This document shows, piece after piece, positions 21,958 to 34,499 of a stretch of DNA of 64,000 bases. The position numbers and the translations under genes were made by a program. Each line of letters starts with the position of its first letter. Position 1 is the stretch's first letter. The DNA is taken from contig NC_059300.1 of assembly GCF_017591435.1 (NCBI RefSeq), forward strand, positions 1 through 64,000, read 5' to 3'. Origin of the DNA: Portunus trituberculatus (taxonomy: Eukaryota > Arthropoda > Malacostraca > Decapoda > Portunidae). The notes under the pieces are model-generated. The model was not told where the DNA came from. It did no database searches and saw only the letters and a program-made list of their open reading frames with translations.

Positions 21958-24395
21958 TTTTGAATCTTAAGAGTTTTCCACCATCTGGCTTTGACTCAGA
22001 CAAAAGTCACTTTATTCTAGCAAAATTTATCTGTGCTGTCTATCTTTCCTATAATGCCTCTAAGAAATTCTTTGACTACTTAACTTCCAAAGTGGAGCAC
22101 ATTATTTCCCTATCCTTTAGCAGAGAATTCCATCCTTGGAGATTTCAATTTCCACCACCAGTTTTATAGCTTTGCTTTCCTCTCCCTTTACTGTCCATCC
22201 CAGTGAACTAGCCTTCAACTTTGCTATCCTCTATGACCTAGAGCAACCAGTGCAACACTACTTATGTTCCTGACTATCTTGGAGATATATATGCCCAAGA
22301 TTCTAGATTCTTGACCTTTTCTTACCTCTAATCACTCTACTTATGCTATTTACCCTATCTTCTCCATAGGGCTCCTTCAAAGCAGAGGTGTCTCTGGCAT
22401 TTCTCTGCCTGTTGGGGGACCTGAGGAGGTATTATGCAGATTCTTCCAGGGATGATTATTGTTTCCATGTCAGAGACCCATCTCTGTGTACTGAGTGCAT
22501 AACAGAGGTGATAGTGTCTGACATGGAGATGTAGAGTCCTCACATGGCCTGTTCTTGTGCTATACATGATAGAGAGGTTGCCCATAAAAGATACTTGACC
22601 CCTTCCATCACCTGAATCTCATGCACTTTATATTCCTGCCTGGAATCTTGCCAAATACTCTCTCATAAATAGAAAATGTCAAAATAATTCACTAACTCCC
22701 AACTCCACTCGAGACTTTAGGCATTGGACCAAAAACATCTCCAGTAACTACTACTTCATCTTTCCTTCCTTTATTTCATCCCATCACATCTGTCTCTAAA
22801 CTTGAACTCTCTTCAGATCTTTGCTAATTAATAACTGTACCTTAGATGATTCTGGGGCTTGTCCCTCTGACTAATTCATGCTTTCAATTAAAATTCTTCT
22901 CAGTAATGTTTTCCATGCCCTTGCTGGCCTAAACCCTTAGAAGGCTTATGTATGGACTTGATAAGATCACTCATATTGTTCTCATAAACTGTGCCTCTGT
23001 GCTTACCAAACTCTTCCAACTCTGTCTAGCTATCGGCCTCTCTACCTTTCCTTTTTGCTAGAAGTTAACCTACATTCATCCTGTTCCTAAAAAGGGTGAC
23101 CATTCTAATCCCTTAAACTGTTGCCCTATAGTTTTAATCTCATGCATGTCTAAAGTCTTTGAATTTATCCTCAATAGAAAGATTCTTAAACATGTCACTT
23201 CACAATCTTCTATCTGATCACCAGTATGGCTTCTGTCAAGACTATTACTCTGCTGGCTTTCCTTGCTTAGTCTTGGTCATGTTCTTTTAGAGATTTTGGT
23301 GAAACTTTTGCTATTGCCTTAGACATACCAAAAGCTTTTGATAGAGTCTGGCACAAAGCTGATATCAAAACTACCCTCATACACTTTCTATCCTTCTCTT
23401 TGCGACTTTATCTCGTTTCCTTTCTGACCATTCTGTTACTCCTGTGGTAGACGGCTACTGTTCTTCTCCTAAGCCTGTTAACAGTGGTGTTCCTCAGGGT
23501 TCTGTCTGTCCTGTTACCCACTCTCATGCTATAATTCATTAATGACTTTCTAAACCAAACTATTTGCCCTATCCACTCCTATGCTAATGATATCACCCTA
23601 TTACCTTTCCATGTCTTTTCAGAGATGGCCAACCTTTCAGGAAGTAAACAGATTCCACAGGTATGCTACAGAATGCTTGGCTTCTAAGATTTCTGAGTGG
23701 GACAGAGAAGATTTAATAGTGTTCAATGCCTCAAAAACCTTATTCCTCTATCTGTCAACTCAACACAACCTTCCAGACAACTATTCCTTCAGGTACATTG
23801 AATATCCTTGGTCTGTCCTCTATACGTAGTCTAAAATGGCTTCAATGAAGTTAGGCATTCTGAGACATCTTCACCAGTTTTTCTCACCCCCAACTGCTAA
23901 CTCTGTACAAAGGCCTTATCTGCCTATTTATGAAGTATTCTTTGCATGTTTGGGTGGTTCCATGCACAGTTTTATCAGATAAGGTGGAATCGATAGCTTT
24001 TCATCTTAACTCCCTTCCTCTGACTATCTTCTTTTTCTCACTGCCGAAATGTTGCATCTCTTGCTATCTTTTACTGTTATTTTCATGTTAATTGCATGCC
24101 TGCCTTTTGTAGCCTTGCTGCACAAGGCTTTCTTCCTCCTCTCTCCCCTATTCTGTCCCAACTCTGTAATGCAAGAGTTAACCAGTACTCTCAATTATTC
24201 ATACCTCTCTCTGCTAAACTCTGGAACTCCCAACCTGCTCCTGTATTTCTAACTTCATATGACTTAACTTCATTCAAGAGGTATGTTTCAAGACATCCAT
24301 TAATTTTGGCTAACTCTCTTGGACCTGCAAGGGGACTGGCAACTTTTTTTTTTTTTTTTTTTTTTCCTTGGCCAGCTTTCCCATCCTACATGAAA
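21958..24395 (+). mobile_element. Jockey-like LINE, copy C (highly degenerate)
   Basis: Starts within the endonuclease region at the segment matching copy A near 9172. It follows the same order: endonuclease end near 22100-22260, linker, RT fragments at 22900-23780, then the C-terminal region and a T-rich/A-rich 3' end near 24340-24395. The catalytic motif reads YANDI (near 23580) in place of YADD. Multiple deletions and frameshifts leave no ORF above ~120 codons. It meets copy D tail to tail. Confidence 0.8.
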
Positions 24396-26790
24396 AAGTG
24401 TCTTTTTCTTTTATGCAATAAGGGAAAACGAGTATGGGCAACAAAAAATTAAAAAAGGGCCCACTTGGAATGCCAGTTCCCTTAAAGATTAAGAGAATTA
24501 GCCAAAACTCAGGGTCAAATGTCTTGAAACTTCTCTCTTATAAGAAGTAAAGTCGTAGGAAAATGAAAATAAAGAAGCAGGCTGGAAGTTCCAGACGTTA
24601 CTAGGAAAAGGTATAAATAATTGAAAGTACTGGTTAACTCTTGCATTAGAGAGCTGGACAGTATAGGGGTATGAGGAAGAAGAAAGCCTTGTACAGTGAG
24701 GCTGCAGGAGGAGGGGAGGCATGCAGCAAGAAACATCAGTAAAGCAGTAAGCATAAAAATACCAATAAAATATGATAAGTGATGCAACATTTCAGCGATG
24801 AGAAACAGGTTGATTCCACCTCATCTAATAAAACTGTCTTAGTGGAAGCTCCCACAAACATACAAAGATTACTCCATACAAGGATGGATAAGGCCCTTCT
24901 ACATAGTTAATAAGAGTTGGAAGGGTGAGAAAAACAGGTGGAAACGCCTCAGAAGACCTAACTTCAAGAAGCCGTATTAGCAAAACATGAGATGTGAAGT
25001 TAAAAGTTTACATTATGAATAAAGGACTGACCGAGGGTATTCAATGTAGGACAGACAGTTGAGTGTCATTGAAGAAGAGAGGATAGTTGTCTGGAGGGTT
25101 GTGTTGAGTTGATAGATGGAGGAATTAAGTTTTTGAGGCACTGAACACCACTAAGTTTTCTCTATCCCAATCCCTGCATGATCTGTTGACTTCCTGAAGA
25201 GTTGGTCAGCTCTGAAAAGATGTGGAAAAGTGTAGGGTGGTAATCATCAGTGTAGGAGTGGACAGAGCAAGAAGAGGTTAAGATAATTTATGAATAACAG
25301 AAAGGGAGTGGGTGACAGTACAGAACCCTGAGAAACACCAATGTTATTAGATTTAGGAAAAGAACAATGACCCTTCTATGGCTGCAATAGAACGGTCAGA
25401 AAGAAAACTTGAGATAAAGTTGCAGAAAGAAGGATGGAAACCATAGCAGGGTAGTTTTGAAAGTAAAGCTTTGTGCCAGTCTATCAAAAGGTTTTCATAT
25501 GTCTAACGTGACTGCAAAAGTTTCCCCGAAATCTCTAAAAGAGGATGACCAAGACTCAGTAAGGAAAGCCAGAAGATCACCAGTATAGCCACCTAAATGG
25601 AAGCCATACTGGCAATCAGATGGAAGATTGTGAATTGACAAATGTTTAAGAATTTTCCTATTGAGAATAGATTCAAAAACTTTAGACAAGCAAGAGATTA
25701 AAGCTATAGGGTGGTAATTTTAAAGGATTAAAATGGTCACCCTATTTAGAAACAGGCTGAATATATATGTAGGTACACTTCCAGCATGAAAGTACAGTTT
25801 TTGAGAACAAAAGAAGGAACCCCATCAGGTCCATAATCCTTGCGAGGGTAGAACATAGAAAACATCATTACAAAGAATTTTAATTGAAGGCATGAAATAG
25901 TTGTAGAGGGCACATGAAATAGTCAGAGGGAGAAGAGGAAGGAGCAAGCCCAGAATCATCCAAGGTGGAGTTGTTAGAGAGAAGAGTTGAGCTTCAGAGA
26001 CAGATGAGATGGCAGTGGTGCCATCAGGATGAAATAAAGGAGGGAAAGATGAAGAAGTAAAGTTATTGGAGACGTTTTTGGCCAGATGCCAGAAATCTCG
26101 AGGGGAGTTGGAGTTTGACATCTTCAATCTATGAAAGGCATGTTTGGCAAATTAGAGAACAGACTTGGCATGATTTCGGGCAGAAATATATAGTGCATGA
26201 GACTCAGGCAATGGAAGACTCGAGTACCTTTTGTGGGCAAACTTTCTTATCATGTACAGCACGAGAACAGGCTGTGTTAAACCAAGGTTTAGAATAAGAA
26301 AGTTTAGGTAGAGGAAAAGAATGAGGAATGTATATGCCTCCATGCCAGGCATTCAGTACACAGAGACGGGTCTCTGACATATAAAAACATTAATTATTCC
26401 AGGGAAAATCAGCATAATACTTCCTCAGGTTCCCCCAACTGGCAAAGACAAAACACCAGAGGCACCTTTGTTTTGGGATCCTAAGGAGGGATTGGTAAAA
26501 TAGGACAAGATACAGAAATGAGATTGTGATCAGAGGAGATAGGGTAACAGCATAAGCAGAAGGATTAGAGGTAAGGAATGTTGGGTGTATCTCCAAGACG
26601 GTCAGGAATACGAGTAGGGTATTGCACCAGTTGCTTTAGGTCGTGAAGGGTAGCAAAGTTGAAAGCTAGTGTTTACCAGGATGGTCAGTGAAAGAAGAGG
26701 AAAGCCAAAGTTTGGTGATGAATATTGAAATCTCCAAGGATGGAGATCTCAGCAAAAGGATAGAGAGACAGAATGTGTTCCACTTTGGAA
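24396..26790 (-). mobile_element. Jockey-like LINE, copy D (degenerate)
   Basis: Minus-strand relative of copies A-C. Visible parts are the 3' terminal GGCCCTTTTTTAATTTTTTG region near 24440-24470, the C-terminal domain (HCTRLSSSSYPYTVQL near 24680), LSKVFESILNRKILKHLS near 25640, SSSFRDFGETFAVTLDI near 25520, SNSPRDFWHLAKNVSNN near 26080 and endonuclease-proximal sequence up to ~26790. The region of the catalytic YADD (near 25240) is frameshifted and altered. Inactive copy. Confidence 0.8.
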
Positions 26791-27780
26791 GCATATGATA
26801 TCTAGTCTGTTGGCTCTGAGAATCAGTAAGGGAAAGGTGCAGCCTATCCTATCTTAGAGGAAGAAAGAGGGATCTAAGATAAATTAAAAAATAAATAGTT
26901 ATACTTACTCTGAATCTATATTCTTAATATAAATAGTATCTCCCAATCACACTAAGAAACTGTATGATAATCAGTGGGGAATTTCTATGCAGAGGCTGCT
27001 ACAACAGTAGATATGAGATGAATCATTGTGTCGTTGGTATGAGAAATAATCCCTGAACATTATGCAATAAGCTTTCCAACAAAAAAATTACTTCACAGTT
27101 GTATTTTCTTAAAAACCAAGCCAGATTGTTTTAATACAGGATTTAAAAAAGTAGGTGGAATGGGGGTGCTAGTAGGAGGACCATTACAACTAATCAAAAA
27201 AATCTTATGGTAATGAGAATTTCAAATTTTGGTATTAAATGAATTCTAAAGATGTACTACTATTATTATCAATGTCCATTACATGAGCAACCAAACAATC
27301 TATATAAACTATATGAATGTGATACTGTACTGTTATATTCATGATTATTCAATGTCCTGCCTCTGCTTTGGACGTGAAGCGATCAGGTACAGAGTTGAGA
27401 ATTGAGAGGTAATGGTGGTAACGGTTACTCAGTCGTACTGTAGTTAACAGCTAATGAAGATGTGGTGAGTGGGGTGGTTGTACTTAAAAAATGTTGGGGA
27501 ACCTTTCATTTAACACATTGCAACAAAGTTTTTTTTCCTTGTTTCTTAAAAGCTGAGCAAAATTGTTGTTAGTTTCATCATTTGAGAATTTGGTCAGAAG
27601 AGATGACATCAAAGAAGATGGTCTTGTTTGTGCTTGGCAACCAAGTACACTCAATTTTGTGATGAAGCAAAATTCAAGTGCTGTTACCAGTTTTTGTTGC
27701 CCAATTTTGGCTTTTTAAATTTGAATCTGGGGCGAGATGTTAAAAAAATTATAGCTTGCATTTTCAAGGAAATACAAATA
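26791..27780. other. No gene identified
   Basis: AT-rich sequence between LINE D and the Tigger-like dimer. No convincing frames or repeats. Confidence 0.45.
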
Positions 27781-28142
27781 CAGTAGTAATACTCGGCTTA
27801 ACGAACGTTCGTTTAACGAATTTCCGGTTTAATGTATTATATAAAGTTAAGACCAAAAATCTGCATAACGTACAACCACGTCCGTTTTACTGAATTTTCT
27901 GGGTTTGAATTTGCCGGGTGAGGGACCGAACGCGGTAGTTTCGCTGTGATTGGCTGGCTCCCCGCCTCTGGCTCTAGCGCCCCTGGAGCTGAATCCAAGA
28001 TTCTTTAACAACGTCAGAGCAACCTCTTGCAGCGAAATGGCATCCATGAACGCTTGGAGGGACGCTGACAAGGTTGCTTTTAAGTTGCTCTGAGGTTGCT
28101 GGGAACACCACCTCTGGAGGTGGTGTTACTGTCTAATTATAT

Positions 28143-28824
28143 GCATTTATGTTCATAAAACAACATTTCTATTAGCTTTTTACAAACCTTGCCCCAAGAA
28201 AAAATTGTTTTGTAATGCATAAAGTGAAATCTTACATGGAATACCAAAAAATAAAGCAGAGATGAGATGAGCCACAGACGAAGCGGGAGACACGCGGCCA
28301 CTCGGCCGCTTCTTCTTCTTGTGACCCTTTTGCTTGTGTGTTACTTTCATCATGATGTTTATGTTTTCACTCCTTTCTGTCTTGCCTGCTATAATGGATA
28401 TCATATCTTAGTATTCATATACGCTCATGCCATGAGGATAACCTTGACTCCATGGCACGGAGTGATAGTGAATTACTAATGAAATACTGCGGTATTTCAT
28501 TAATAATTCACTGTCACTCAGTGCCACAGAGTTGAGGTCATGGCATAAGCGTATATGAATACTATGATATGATAACCATTATAGCAGACAATAGAGGAGT
28601 GGAAACAAATATCATGGGAAAAGACAACACGCAGGCTGAAAGGGTCACAAGAAGAAGCGGCCGAGTCGCCGCGAGTCTCCCGCTTCGTCTGTGGCTCATC
28701 TCATCTCTGCTTTATTTTTTGGTATTCCATGTAAGATTTCACTTTATGCATTACAAAACAATCCTTTCTTGGGGGCAAGGTTTGTAAAAAACTAATAGAA
28801 ATGTTGTTTTGTGAACATAAATGC
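28143..28824. repeat. Foldback palindrome 1 (arms ~340 bp)
   Basis: The left arm begins GCATTTATGTTCATAAAACA and the right arm ends with its near complement at 28824. The centre is GAAATACTGCGGTATTTC (28481-28498). Matching features read inward on both arms: CTTGCCCC, TGTAATGCATAAAGTGAAAT, AAATAAAGCAGAGATGAGAT, and the ATATCATA and GTGAATTA segments. The arms differ by scattered substitutions and small indels. An RNA or single strand from here would fold into one hairpin of over 300 bp. Confidence 0.9.
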
Positions 28825-29410
28825 GAGAATGTGAGAGAATTTGTACGTAGCTCCTCTAACTTCCAATGACTCATATGAAATCATAAAAGTAGTGGTAAAC
28901 TGGTGGCCCAATATGCTACCAAACGTATATATAATTTTTTTCTTTTAACCCATGTGGTATGTTGGGAACCAACTCAGAATGCATCCCCCTATTTTCATTA
29001 TTTCCTATGGGAAAATTACGTCCGCTTAACGAATTTTTGCTCTACGAACAGCTTTGACACTCCCCTATCCTGTTACCTGTAATACTCCACTTAACGAACG
29101 TTCGTCTAACAAATTTCTGGTTTAACGTACTATATAAAGTTACACCAAAAAGTCTGTATAACGTACAACCACATCCGTTTTAGCAAATTTTCTGGGTTTG
29201 AATTTGCCGGGTGTGGGACCAAACGTGGCAGCTTCGCTGTGATTGTCTGGCTCCCCGACTGTCTCTAGCGCTTCTGGAGCTGGATCCAAGATTCTTTAAC
29301 AACCTCAGAGCAACCTCCTGCCGCAAAATGGCTTCCATGAAAGCTTGGAGGGACGGTGACAAGGTTGCTGGGAACACCACCTCTGGAGGTGGTGTTACTG
29401 TCTTATATAT

Positions 29411-30045
29411 GCATATATGTTCACAAAACAGCATTTCTATTAGCTTTTTACAAGCCTTGCCCCCAAGAAAGGATTGTTTTGTAATGCATAAAGTGAAATC
29501 TTGCATGGAATACCAAAAAATAAAGCAGAGATGATGAGATCGGCCACTGACGGCGGAGACTCCAGCGACTTGGCCACTTCTTCTTCTTGTGACCTTTTTA
29601 GCTTAGCGTGTTGTCTTTCACTCTTCTATTGCCTGCTATAATGGATATCATATCATAGTATTCATATACGTTACGAGGATAACCTGGACTCTGTGGCACT
29701 GAGTGACAGTGAATTACTAATGAAATACCGCGGTATTTCATTAGTAATTCACTATCACTAAGTGCCATGGAGACCAGGTTATCCTCATGGCATGAGCGTA
29801 TATGAATACTATGATATGATATCCATTATAGCAGGCAATAGAAGAGTGAAAACAAATTTAATATCGTGGTGAAAGACAACACGCCAAGCTAAAAAGGTCA
29901 CAAGAAGAAGAAGCGGCCAAGTCGCCGGAGTCTCCACCGTCTGTGGCCGATTTCATCATCTCTGCTTTATTTTTTGGTATTTCGTGTAAGATTTCACTTT
30001 ATGCATTACAAAACAATCCTTTCTTTGGGGCAAGGCTTGTAAAAA
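29411..30045. repeat. Foldback palindrome 2 (second copy)
   Basis: Same palindrome as 28143-28824. The centre at 29722-29739 (GAAATACCGCGGTATTTC) is perfect and extends as a perfect 44-base inverted repeat through GTGAATTACTAAT and its complement. The right arm stops at CTTGTAAAAA (~30045), where a (TA)n tract replaces the expected outer 35 bases. Confidence 0.9.

Positions 30046-30047
<2 letters not shown>

Positions 30048-30121
<74 letters not shown>
30048..30121. repeat. (TA)n microsatellite
   Basis: Perfect TA tract of ~74 bases sitting exactly where the foldback 2 right arm and the Tigger 3' section are missing. Confidence 0.97.
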
Positions 30122-30124
<3 letters not shown>

Positions 30125-30171
30125 CAGCTTTGACACCCCCTATCCTGTTTGTTAAGCGGAGTATTACTGTA

Positions 30172-31003
30172 TGGTCATCTTATCAGGACTATATAGTTGA
30201 CTGACTACATCAGTTTTGATGTAGTATTCTGATGATACTTTATCAAATTTTTTTACATGAGTATATGAAGGTCAAGATAAAAAAGCAATTTCTTTTTCCA
30301 TGCTGTGTAGTGAGTGACAAGAGCTTTTGAAAGTGCTCCAACTTCTTTTTGTTATGACCTTTCTCAAGGAAAGTTCCAGGCAGTATCAAATGGCTATAGT
30401 AAATCTTTATATTTTAGTTTAAGGAAGTAATGCAAGTCTACCTTTAAGTTAAATATTCAACCTTCAATACTACACCATTCCTCCACCTCTGTCATACCAG
30501 GTTCCATCACCATGCTCAATACTGCACTGCTACCTCATGCTTCAGAGGACTGTGGATAGAATCTTGGTCACTATAGCAGATTTACTTGAGTTTCTTATGA
30601 CCCAGAGGAGTCTCCGTAGGCAGAATCTCTCCAATCATTAATAATGCTCTGAAAACAGTTAACAAATATTAACCCTAATTTCTGTACTGAATAAAAAGAA
30701 AATTAATTAATGCTAATGTTGATATTTTTACTCAATCATTGAAACATTCACGATGATATGTCCCACCATAAGGCAAAAGGAAAATACAGACTCAATGATG
30801 GTGTAAATTTATAAATCAGTTTTCTACTACTTTAATAGGATTTTTTTTTTTTTTTTTTTTTGACTGCTCTTTTTATATTGATGTCCTACTCAAGGAATTT
30901 AAGAACTTAAATACTACTGCAACATATAGAATGTGATGTAGTTTTTTCTTTTCCAAATGCAACTTTCCTTAACTTTGCCGACAAGCCTCCAATCACAAGG
31001 TAT
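30172..31003. other. No gene identified
   Basis: AT-rich sequence with a poly(T) run at about 30841-30861. Nothing else was recognised. Confidence 0.5.
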
Positions 31004-31282
31004 ACACACACACACACACTGATCCTGAGAGAAGAATATGACATTTGAAGCACAAGGTTGCAGAGTAAAAAGCTGAGAAAGGGAAGATGTCTGAGAGATG
31101 TTAAAAAATATAGTTTCCCACAAAGATGTGTTGAGACGTGGAACAGTTTGAGTGAAGAAGTGGTGTCAGCAACGAGTGTGCATAGTTTTAAAGGAAAGTT
31201 GGATAAGTGTAGATATGGAGACAAGGCCAAACGAGCATAAAGCCCAGGCCCTGTAAAACTACAACTTGGTAAATACAATGAT
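31004..31282 (+). mobile_element. CR1-like LINE 3' end, 5' truncated
   Basis: After a short CA run (31004-31019), the plus strand encodes the C terminus of the CR1-like family: GRCLRDVKKYSFPQRCVETW, SATSVHSFKGKLDKCRYG. The shared 3' terminus follows (AAGCCCAGGCCCTGTAAAAC, then CTTGGTAAATAC). A typical 5'-truncated insertion. Confidence 0.8.
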
Positions 31283-32775
31283 TGAAGAAAATTTTCTTTG
31301 CAACTAACCAAAACAATCAAAATCCCAAAATAAAATTAATGATAGTTAATAGCTTATCTTAATTAAATACACATACTTCAATATTTGCATCCTGGTTGGC
31401 AAAATGTTACGTGAACCTAGAATCAAATACTACAAATATATGCACTTCAATATATGATATAAACTTTAAACTTTCTCAGTCATGTAGCATTTTATTAAAC
31501 TGCTTGAACTTGCTCAAAGGAAGTGAATCTGAAATTTTATTAATGGTTCAACATTAGATTGGCATTGTTAATATGTATACATGAAAAACTTACCCACAAC
31601 TTTTTTTTCAGCAGGGAGGTGTAAGCTCTGACAACTTGGCTGAGGCAAGGAAACACTGATGATACGAGTTACTGAGTTCCACAATCATTTCATCTTCAAG
31701 TTGGGTGAATAATGACCAGGAGATCTTGTTAGTGTCTCAAATAAAAAAAATAAAAAATTCCAGACTTCTGATATGACTGATCCACTATTATTCAGTTTTG
31801 TGATTAACAAGCATAATCATCACAATTCTGAACTGGCTTGCTTTCTTGCCTACATGGCGATTAACTACTTGTTTCTGGCTACTTATGTCCTTCCAAACCT
31901 AGTCAGTAAATTTCAACTTATAAAAAACCTGTCTACCTGTCAATTAAAAAAAATAAATAAATAAAAAATCTTGATGCTACACTACAGACACAATATTCTG
32001 TATTATCTAAACTAGTCTTCTGATTTTTAAACAAGTATAAATCTGACATTACATCATGTGTCTCTCTGAAATAATGTGGCACATAAGTCTGTCATTGATG
32101 TGTTAGTGTTACTCAAGTCTCTTCACAAACTATACATATGAAGCATCCGACATTAGAAGGGCACACACACACCGCAAAAACTGAGATAACTGTGTACAAG
32201 TACTGTTTTAAGATCTTATTAACTTTTGCCTGGGAGCAGATTGAAAATTCATACAAATGAATACTTTTTGTTTAGCTGACCATCAATGTAGATGCAACAT
32301 GCAACTGAGGAATAATTTTTGTTTTACAAGAGCTACACATCCAGGAATTCAGATTTTTTTTTTATTTTGTGTGTATTAGTAACTGAAAGACAAGTCACTG
32401 TTCAGTTTCTTCACTACTTTTCTACTTAAAATATTTGTGTTTATCTTAAAATATTCACAAATTATCATTATTATAGTGTGTCTGAAATTCAGAGAAGAAA
32501 TGCACTCAAACTACTGTCAACTTCCAAAACCATAATACAATTTGTAAAAGATGTGGAAAAATTTGTAGTGAATAATCATCTCAACAGTTTTGAGGTAATC
32601 ATGATTGTCTAAGCAAATACTATAATAAGTTATGGTTGTTAGAAGTTTGCTAAACTTTGAGTGCACTTTCTCACTTTGTTTTGGACCATTCATCCTAAAA
32701 TAACATAAGTTGATTCATATCTGCTGAAAAACCATATCTACTTTTTATGCAATTCTTCAAATGTATACCTATAAT

Positions 32776-32814
<39 letters not shown>

Positions 32815-33125
32815 ACCAATTATATCATTCTATAAGATTTGCTTTATAGAGTGCTAAGTTCCATTTGTAAAACTATGGGAATAGTAAATAAGATTTTGTT
32901 GAATAATTTACCATAAATAAAGCCATGACTCACATACAACAAAAGTTTTCCATTCCACTTCCACTACTTTGGTCTAACTTGAGGACAGAAAACACATGAA
33001 GAACCACCAAGCTAAACTCTGGCAAGTGCACTATCAACATGAAGAACCACCAAGCTCTGGCAAGTACACTTTAACATTCCTTCTATAAAAGATACTAGGA
33101 AACATGATTCAGAATGAGAATAAAG

Positions 33126-33129
<4 letters not shown>
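31283..33129. other. AT-rich, no gene identified
   Basis: Unique-looking AT-rich sequence. It contains a small (CA)n-(TA)n compound repeat at about 32776-32812 and a short tandem duplication at about 33000-33068 (GAAGAACCACCAAGCT repeated). No supported coding or RNA feature. Confidence 0.5.

Positions 33130-33205
<76 letters not shown>
33130..33205. repeat. (GA)n microsatellite
   Basis: Perfect tract of about 76 bases. Confidence 0.97.
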
Positions 33206-33210
<5 letters not shown>

Positions 33211-33336
33211 TGATACAACATTGTAGTCAAATGGTGGTGCTGCTGCAAAACCTTAAAAATAACAATAATTAGGTTGCAACAATGCTAAAAACTAAATTCT
33301 GGTACTGTTAAATATTAAACACTAAAAATGTGAATA

Positions 33337-34258
33337 CAGTAAGGTCTCGGTTTTCGTCAGAGTTACGTTCCTGAAACATGACTTAAGTCGATTTTGTACG
33401 TAACTCGAGTTTTCGTACATTTCAAAGCATATTGTGGAGTTTTCAACCAATCATTGTTTATGGTCATTCAGGTAAGTTAAAGGTTATATTGTTATATCAT
33501 TTACAACTATGTAGGAATATGAAACACAAGCTTGTTTTTGTTGTTGATTAGGGCCACGAACGCGAAGGACTGCAGGTTGCAGAGAGGGGTGGACGCCTGA
33601 GGCCGCCAGAAGGGTGGGCAGGTCGAATGATGTGACGCCCAGAGTGGACAGCTGGGAGCGTAGTGCAGTGCGGTGGGAGTAGAAGCGTGGGCAGCGGGGC
33701 AGCGGGGCAGGAAATGCAATAGGGACAGGCGCAGACGGTGCAAGTCAGCTGCGAGTGTCGTGTGGCCCAGGCGAAGGCTCCGGAGTTGTTATTGTTGTGA
33801 TGGGTGTGCGAGCCCTCAAGGTCGTCAACCTCCCCGTTGTCATGGTAACGGGCTTCCCATTTTCTTCTTCCTCCCTCACACAGCTGCTGCCTCCCTTCTC
33901 ATGTCTTTTAATTATGTCCTCTTTTTCTTGTAGCGTAATGGTTTTCCTTTTCTTAGCATCACTGCTGTGACTAAGAAGTTTTCTCTTTGGTGCCATTGAG
34001 TAAGATACTAAGAACTTGATTCAGTAAACGCAGAAGTAGGATAACACTCTTGCCAGGGGCGACGGTGTGGTGGAACTGAGGCAGGGTGTTATTGTATTCA
34101 AGCGGGCGGTGTGGCGGGCAACCACCAACAATAACGATAAATCCTGCACTTTACGATTTATAAATTTTCAATTTTTTAATCTTAAATTGCCTTATAGTGG
34201 ACTGACGTAACTACGAGTTTGACGTAACTCGAGACCAACGTAACCTGGGACTTTACTG
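33337..34258 (-). mobile_element. Tigger/pogo-type transposon with transposase N terminus
   Basis: 922-bp element with imperfect inverted termini (CAGTAAGGTCTCGG at the left; complement ending GGGACTTTACTG at 34258) and TA on both sides. Subterminal GTAACTCGAG motifs are mirrored. On the minus strand a frame starting at 33996 reads MAPKRKLLSHSSDAKKRKTI then TLQEKEDIIKRHEKGG, the conserved start of a CENP-B/Tigger DNA-binding domain. It then runs into unrelated Arg/Thr-rich residues, so the rest of the transposase (DDE domain) is deleted. Confidence 0.85.
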
Positions 34259-34345
34259 TATATGGAAATGGGATGAAACAACAAAAACCTAAATTGAGCA
34301 GGTTGGTACCAAATTACACGTTTCAAATGAGGCTACTGACCAGCC

Positions 34346-34382
34346 TTGTCCACAAACATGAGGAACTCATGTTTGTGGACAA
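34346..34382. repeat. Perfect 17-bp inverted repeat, 3-nt loop
   Basis: TTGTCCACAAACATGAG (34346-34362), loop GAA, then the exact complement CTCATGTTTGTGGACAA (34366-34382). No T run follows to suggest a terminator. It lies just outside the Tigger element. Confidence 0.9.
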
Positions 34383-34499
34383 ACAATATCAGTCAAATCT
34401 GGAAATTCCTCTCTTCACCACAACAACTGAAATGGTATCCTCAACCAGAAAGGGGCATTCCACCAAAAAGTGTTGCATTCTACAGGAAACTTAACAAGT

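Larger units (their letters stand above)
27786..30171. mobile_element. Tandem dimer of a Tigger-like element carrying foldbacks
   Basis: Two direct copies (about 27786-29087 and 29088-30171) begin with AATACTC(G/C)(G/A)CTTAACGAACG and share the following ~330 bp, including AATTTGCCGGGTG and GGAACACCACCTCTGGAGG. Each then contains a long palindrome. Copy 1 ends with TTTCCTATGGGAAAATTACG and GAACAGCTTTGACACTCCCC; copy 2 keeps only the last part of this after a (TA)n tract. The right terminus GGAGTATTACTG complements the left terminus, and TA lies at the edge. The TTAACGAAC-type termini and the CCTATGGGAAAA subterminal motif fit Tigger/pogo elements. No intact transposase is present. Confidence 0.75.

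Noticed and set aside
28143..30045. A pair of convergent genes or an inverted gene duplication
   Set aside because: The palindrome arms have no conserved long frame; they behave as a foldback element.
33507..33743. Minus-strand 78-residue frame as a host gene
   Set aside because: It lies inside the TA-flanked Tigger element and has no recognisable domain.
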